From Sipunculus nudus (taxonomy: Eukaryota; Annelida; Sipuncula; Golfingiida; Sipunculidae): a DNA stretch of 64,000 nucleotides. A program made the position numbers and the translations under genes. How positions within the stretch are numbered: the stretch's first letter is position 1; each line of letters begins with the position of its first letter. The stretch spans positions 33,483,558 to 33,547,557 of the forward strand of contig CM049310.1 in NCBI GenBank assembly GCA_026874595.1. Direction: 5' to 3'. The notes below the pieces were generated by a model. That model saw only the letters and a program-made list of their open reading frames with translations. It searched no databases and was not told the origin of the DNA. Shown here in pieces: positions 58,930-64,000 of this stretch.

Positions 58930-59970
58930 AAATATAAGCTGTATTATGAGTTGTTGTTGTTTAGCTTATGTATGATTTTGATAGTACCTTTGGAGACAGG
59001 GAAGAGGATTGATTTTTATTTTATTAACAAATGGAGTACTATTGTCACAGATTTTGACTTGGCCATATAACTTATAAGCAGAACATATAATATAAGAGTT
59101 TAACTATTTATTAAAAAAAGTTACAAATATTGTCCCAAATATAATTTTTATTAAATAAAAAGAGAATCGTATGATTTTTAAAAATGAAATATAACTGAAA
59201 TGAGTACATATTCATATTCGTATTTAAATACAATTGCAAAGTATTTGCACCATGTCTGGTATTTATTCAGTTTTCACCAAACAATGATGTTGAGAATCCA
59301 GAATATACAAAATTCACACATTTAAATAATGATCATAAGTACCTGGTTTTATGACTTTTATTTATATTAAAATAAATGTAATATATTCATTTTGGACAAA
59401 TTTCACATCAATGTACACACTAGACACAGTAGGAATCTAGATTAATATTATCAACTGCATCTTTGTCTATCATTAATTTCCTTCATATGATCCCTAATGA
59501 TTAGTAATGAATAAAATGATTTACTTTTTTATCATTAAAATTGAACTGAAAAATACCATAGGTGACTGCATGGTGTTATTTGGAATACGTGACATTCTAT
59601 CCATCGATACAAGATTCTTATATAATCAGTTACTGCAAGTTAATTTCCTGTTATTATAAACTAACAAATTCCTTTTCTATTTTTCTTTAATTTGTTATTA
59701 AAAACCAATAAAAATTGATTAATTTATTGTTTATTGTTATGTTGTTGGTTAAAACTACTAGATGAGTTTGGTTGGACACCTGGATTAACTGTGGCTGGCC
59801 ATAAGCTGCCTGGCTGCCCCAGTGTATGGGTAGCCTCAAGCATGCATAATTTGCTGAAAGTTCAACAAGGTCAACATACAGGTGACTCAAGAGGGGTTGG
59901 AGAGGGCCAAGGTCTGACATGGTCTCATAAAAACATAAATAAAAGCAACAATTTTTGGCCAATTTCTTTC
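58930..59970. other. AT-rich spacer and one two-strand open patch
   Basis: At 59734-59985 (plus) and 59687-59962 (minus) both strands are open for more than 80 codons over the same GC-richer patch (plus: GHKLPGCPSVWVASSMHNLL; minus: LVELSANYACLRLPIHWGSQ). With no splice support I cannot choose and do not call a gene. Confidence 0.25.
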
Positions 59971-61330
59971 AGCTTTCTAAACTAAAAAGCTGAAATCCTT
60001 ATGTGTGCATGATATGAAAATTCTATCAACAGTGCTCACAGGAAACAAACGTGCCATGGTCAAAGTTGGGCAAAATTTACGGTACTAATTTTATATTTAT
60101 ACTAATAACTTATAAAATTTGAAAAATTCAGAACTAATTTTGGGTATTCAATTGAATCTTGATTAAATAATGTTACATCCCTGACGAAAAATCTCTAGCT
60201 TCAGCAATCCCCTTGTTAAGGGATTAAATATATTTCTTGATTTTTTACAAAGTGCATTATGTTTGGGCCCATAACTTAAAACAATTACGCAATACTGACA
60301 TCATTTCTGGCATGTGCATAGAGAATGTATAGAAAATTATGTATATTATATATGATTAAAGTCAGATCAGTGGTTTTAATATTAGGCAGTCTTGAAGTTT
60401 AACAATGGGTTTTTACTGGAAAAATGTAGTTTTTCATTAATATCTCGAAGGTATAAAGTCCTAGTGACCAAATTCTTGGCATGGTAGGGGATTTTGGAGA
60501 CATCTAATTGTATGCCAAATTTTAGGAACTGAGAGCTGAAGCTGGGGAGCTGAGCTCTTACAAACTGCATAACACTAGCTTGATGTAAACAATATGTTAC
60601 ATGGTGCTTGAAAACTTGAATAAAATCTACAGTTTTTGATCAACTGGTTTCAAATTTTTGGTGCTAACAGACAAAATGCTAACAAAAACATGCTGTGAAA
60701 ATTAAATCCACAGTACTTACAGGAAAAAAATGTGCCATGGTCAAAGTTGGGCAAAATTTAAGGTACCAATTTTTTATTTTTGTTAATATTTAAAAAAAAT
60801 TAAAAGATTTTGATCTAATTTTGGGTATACAATTTAATTTTGATTAATTAAAGTTATATAACTGGAAAAAAAGTCCATAGCTTTAACATGTTCTGTGTTA
60901 AGTGATCAAATATCTTTCCTGATTTTTTACAAAATGCATTATGTTTGGGCCCATAACTTGTTTTAATTATATAATACAGACATAATTTCTGGCAAGTACA
61001 TAGGAACTATATAAGGGAATATTAATGGTAAATATGAGGAAAAACAGATGAGTGGTTTTGATATTAGGCAGTCCTGAAGTGTGAAAATAGGTTTTTAATA
61101 AAAAATTGAGGTTTTTCCTTAATTTCTCAAAGGAACGAAGTCGCAAAGACCCAGTTTTCGGCTTGGTAGTAGATCTTGGGGACATCTAACATTATGCTGA
61201 ATTTTGGATTCCTAGGTCTTACTGTTTCAAAACATGCCACATGGACAGACAGACGGCACAACAGACGGACAGACGACGGACAATGGACCATGACTATAGC
61301 TCAGATGACTTATAGTCAGCTGAGCTAAAA

Positions 61331-62760
61331 ACACTAACTTTATACTGTCAGTGCATTTTGGATCTTTTAACAACGTTTACCAAAGAGTAAGTGGTATCAA
61401 GTACTGATCCTTATGACAGATAATTTTAATGCCAAACCAGAACTGGAGAACTGCATACTTCCTCATGACATAAACCCTATAGCAGATATATGAACTGTGG
61501 TATTATTAGAAATTACTTTCCATACCAATAACCTGATCCCTGCACTCTATTAACCACCACCAATAGGTGATAAATCTGTCAAATGGTGCTGAATTAACAA
61601 GACAACCAAACATGACAAATAGTATATCTCAGGATATGGTCATATAAAATATGGTTTGGAAGGTCAAGTCTGTCCCATAAAAATAAATGCTGTCTTTGCT
61701 AGGAGCCATTTGTCAGTTCTGAAAGATTTAGTTTAGAGTGTAAAGTGTCATATATGTCTTTCATGATTTATTTGATAATAGAGTCACCACTGAAAATTAA
61801 ATGTGCAAAAATACTTCAGTTTACTTGAAATCCTATAACAAATGACAGTAACTTTTGAATTTTAACTGAAAAAGAAATTTTTAAGCATGTGAGAACATGG
61901 TCAACCATTCAGCAGTTTGGAATTTTTATATAAAAATTCCAATCTAAATGATTTAGATAAAAACAAAAAATGGTGGAAAATTGGGTAATTTATCACAATT
62001 TTACAAGATCCTCCCATGTCAGCCATAAAACCTTAGTTTTATTATCTCACCAAGGCAGACAGGAAACTTTAAAACAGTAAAATGATATTACATTTTAATT
62101 CCAGTGTACTAATTTTGATACTAGCCAGCGTGCAAATCTAATAATCATCAGGCTGATACACAACTGTTAAGAAAAGTTAGTGAGACTGACTTGTGAAATT
62201 GTCTTTATATATTAATACCATATTTTAAATACCCAAGGTGTCACACTATATAACAAATTTCACAATCTATGATTATAATATAATTAAACCATAGGTCAAA
62301 CAGCTGTCAATGTCCTGTGCAACTCAGTAATTCATAAGGATTATGTTAATAAATAGACTTTACACTTGGAGAGTAATACAGATAAATCAAAAGCAGCTGT
62401 ATTTTTTTTCAATCGCCCTCCAGCATCAAATCACTCAATCAGGCAGCAAGAACAGTTCCACCTTATCCTTATCACATCTCTATCTCCATCACCTGATTCT
62501 GTTTAAATCACCCTGAGTAGTGAAGCATTAACACACCTCTGCTTCTGAGAATATCACACACTGCTGCATTAACATGCCCCTGATTTATTACATGTGGTAT
62601 TTCTCACATCAAAGGACCTTTCTCCCAGTGAGGGGTTAGTTCACCACTCTGATTCATGATGATGGACACTGGAGTGGTAGGGTAACAAGTATCTAGAACT
62701 GACCTAAAAAGGAGCAGATATGCTCATCATTTTGCATTAAATTAGCTCAACATTAACAGA
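61331..62760. other. AT-rich spacer
   Basis: No gene or repeat recognised. Confidence 0.4.
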
Positions 62761-63830
62761 CAACTAGGGACTCATGGGTCTTGACGCTCAGCTGAATTTG
62801 TCTAAAAGGAAATTTTTAAAGAAATTTTTAGGAAAGACAGTCCTGTGACCCTAACCAATGACCTTGTGACCAAAAAAATTATTTAATCTGTTGTAACATC
62901 TTTTAAAAAGTGACCTTGACCTTTGACCAGGTAACCTCAAAATCTACAGATTTTCTCACTTTGGGCAAGTAAGCAATGTGTGAAGGATGGAAAGTTCGGG
63001 ATGAAAGGTTTGATTTACATTGCATCCACAATCTATTTAAAGATGTGGCTCCTGTGACCTTCAACTTTGATCTCTGGACCCGGAAAATCTAAATGAATTT
63101 ACTTAGGTGGTGAGTCATTATTAAATCAGTTTGAAGCCATCTGTCTATCCAAAGCAAAATTATTATCTATAAACTAATTTGTGAATGGATGGGCCCTGTA
63201 TTCTTGAACTTTGACCCTATGACCCAAAAATCAAACAGAATCTTCCCCTATTGGCAGGTTAGCAATTTCTTGAAGATGGAAGGTCTGCGATAAAAAGTTT
63301 AGCTTCAAATACAGACACATTCTGTTAAAGAATGGGGGGTGTGACCTTGACCTTTGTTGGACCCCAAAATGGACATGGTTCTTACTTTAGTGGTGAGCCA
63401 TATATAAATTAAGTTTGAAACCAATATGTCAAACTAACCTGGAATTATCATGAAGAAACTAACAGATGGCCCATGTGACCTTGACCTTTGACCTTGTGAC
63501 CCAAAATTCATTTATGCTCTCCCCATACTGGCAAGTCAGCTAAATGCGCAAGATGGAAAGTTTTGGATGAAAAGCTTCGCTTAAAATGCTACCATAATCT
63601 TTTTAAATGAGTCCTGTGATCTTGGCCTTTAACCTTGTGACCCCAAAATCATACAAGTTCTTGTTTTAGTGGTGGGCCATATTTAAGTAAAGTTTGAAAT
63701 CCATGTGTCATTCCAACCTGGAGTTATCATTGGGAAACAAATTTGGGGGATGGACGGATGGCCAAACAGACAGCTAGACAAACAGACAGACAGACAGGTG
63801 ATTACTATAGGGCAACCACTTGTGATCAAT
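62761..63830 (+). mobile_element. GCTCAGCTGA-family left end plus TGACCTTGACC array
   Basis: Left end caactagggactcatgggtc, then ttgacgctcagctgaa (62786-62795). It is followed by the same ~130-bp array as 52080-52850 with cores at 62911, 63342 and 63476, then ggatggacggatggcc and a short (CAGA)n. The right end tcagctgagc is not seen; the element is truncated or ends differently. Confidence 0.5.
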
Positions 63831-63944
63831 AAACACATCAGGTTTGGGGACACTAGATGTATTCACAGCTGAGAAACTGACATGACTGTTGTTATTTTAT
63901 AGTAAAGAAAATAGAAAATATTTGTTAAAATAACAAAAAAATAA

Positions 63945-64000
63945 AGGTGGCGCCACAACTTTCTGGGAACTGACAAAACTCGTCATGGTCAATATTCAAG
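63945..64000 (+). repeat. Start of another GGTGGCGCCAC-type monomer
   Basis: Aaaggtggcgccacaacttt, ctgggaactgacaaaac and ggtcaatattcaag follow the order of the monomers at 47.7-50.9 kb, most like the diverged last monomer at 50661. The array continues past the window edge. Confidence 0.6.

Larger units (their letters stand above)
56811..61330 (+). mobile_element. GCTCAGCTGA-family composite element
   Basis: Left end acaaacaagggacccatggg, then gttgctcagctgaa (56838-56847). Right end ggacagacgacggacaatgg, then atagtcagctgagctaaaaa (61316-61325). A ~680-bp inner unit is present twice in tandem (gtgccatggtcaaagttggg at 60051, tgtgccatggtcaaagttgg at 60732), with a partial copy at 57780-57910. 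The same unit forms the inside of the 30.6-kb element. Minus-strand frames at 60382 and 60967 are repeat artefacts. The span also contains 58.4-59.7 kb of unrelated AT-rich DNA, so it may be two insertions. Confidence 0.45.

Overview
The window reads as animal nuclear DNA that is AT-rich and gene-poor. It holds no bacterial-style gene packing, no rRNA or tRNA gene and no CRISPR array. What coding sequence I can find is in short exons flanked by GT/AG splice sites. The only protein family I recognise with confidence is one exon of a syntaxin-6/syntaxin-10 type SNARE on the minus strand (36135-36229). The repeat content (tRNA-headed SINEs, GGACGGACG-rich element ends, elements built around internal tandem arrays, hAT-type MITEs) suggests a bivalve or other mollusc. 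That is an inference from repeat style; no database was searched.

Layout. 1-0.47 kb: degenerate ~147-bp tandem repeat. 1.3-1.9 kb: a MITE fragment followed by a SINE. 2.76-4.72 kb: an element carrying a ~285-bp tandem array with the palindrome GGTGGCGCCACC. 5.2-6.0 kb: a three-exon plus-strand gene candidate with tetraspanin-like features. 8.96-13.19 kb: a 4.2-kb element with matching terminal inverted repeats, palindromic subterminal arrays and a small spliced minus-strand gene. 14-28 kb: SINEs, a 58-bp minisatellite, TA repeats and scattered weak exon candidates. 30.6-32.5 kb: a mobile element with GCTCAGCTGA/TCAGCTGAGC ends. 33.3-35.1 kb: a phase-compatible two-exon plus-strand gene end. 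36.1 kb: the syntaxin exon, followed by a 33-bp minisatellite. 38.4-46.3 kb: isolated exon candidates, a pogo-like MITE, a cluster of TGACCTTGA motifs and a perfect 63-bp palindrome. 47.0-53.0 kb: a large composite element holding a ten-monomer higher-order array. 55.7-56.8 kb: two minus-strand exon candidates. 56.8-61.3 kb: another composite element, with a plus-strand exon candidate inside its span. 62.8-64.0 kb: a further copy of the same repeat families.

Two themes recur. First, several unrelated repeat families carry strings matching nuclear-receptor sites: TCAAGGTCA, the TGACCTTTGACC DR1 arrangement, and one perfect ERE-type palindrome. Second, GGTGGCGCCACC is shared by at least two tandem-repeat families. 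All gene models except the syntaxin exon rest on splice signals, phase agreement and open frames read by eye, so their confidences are modest.
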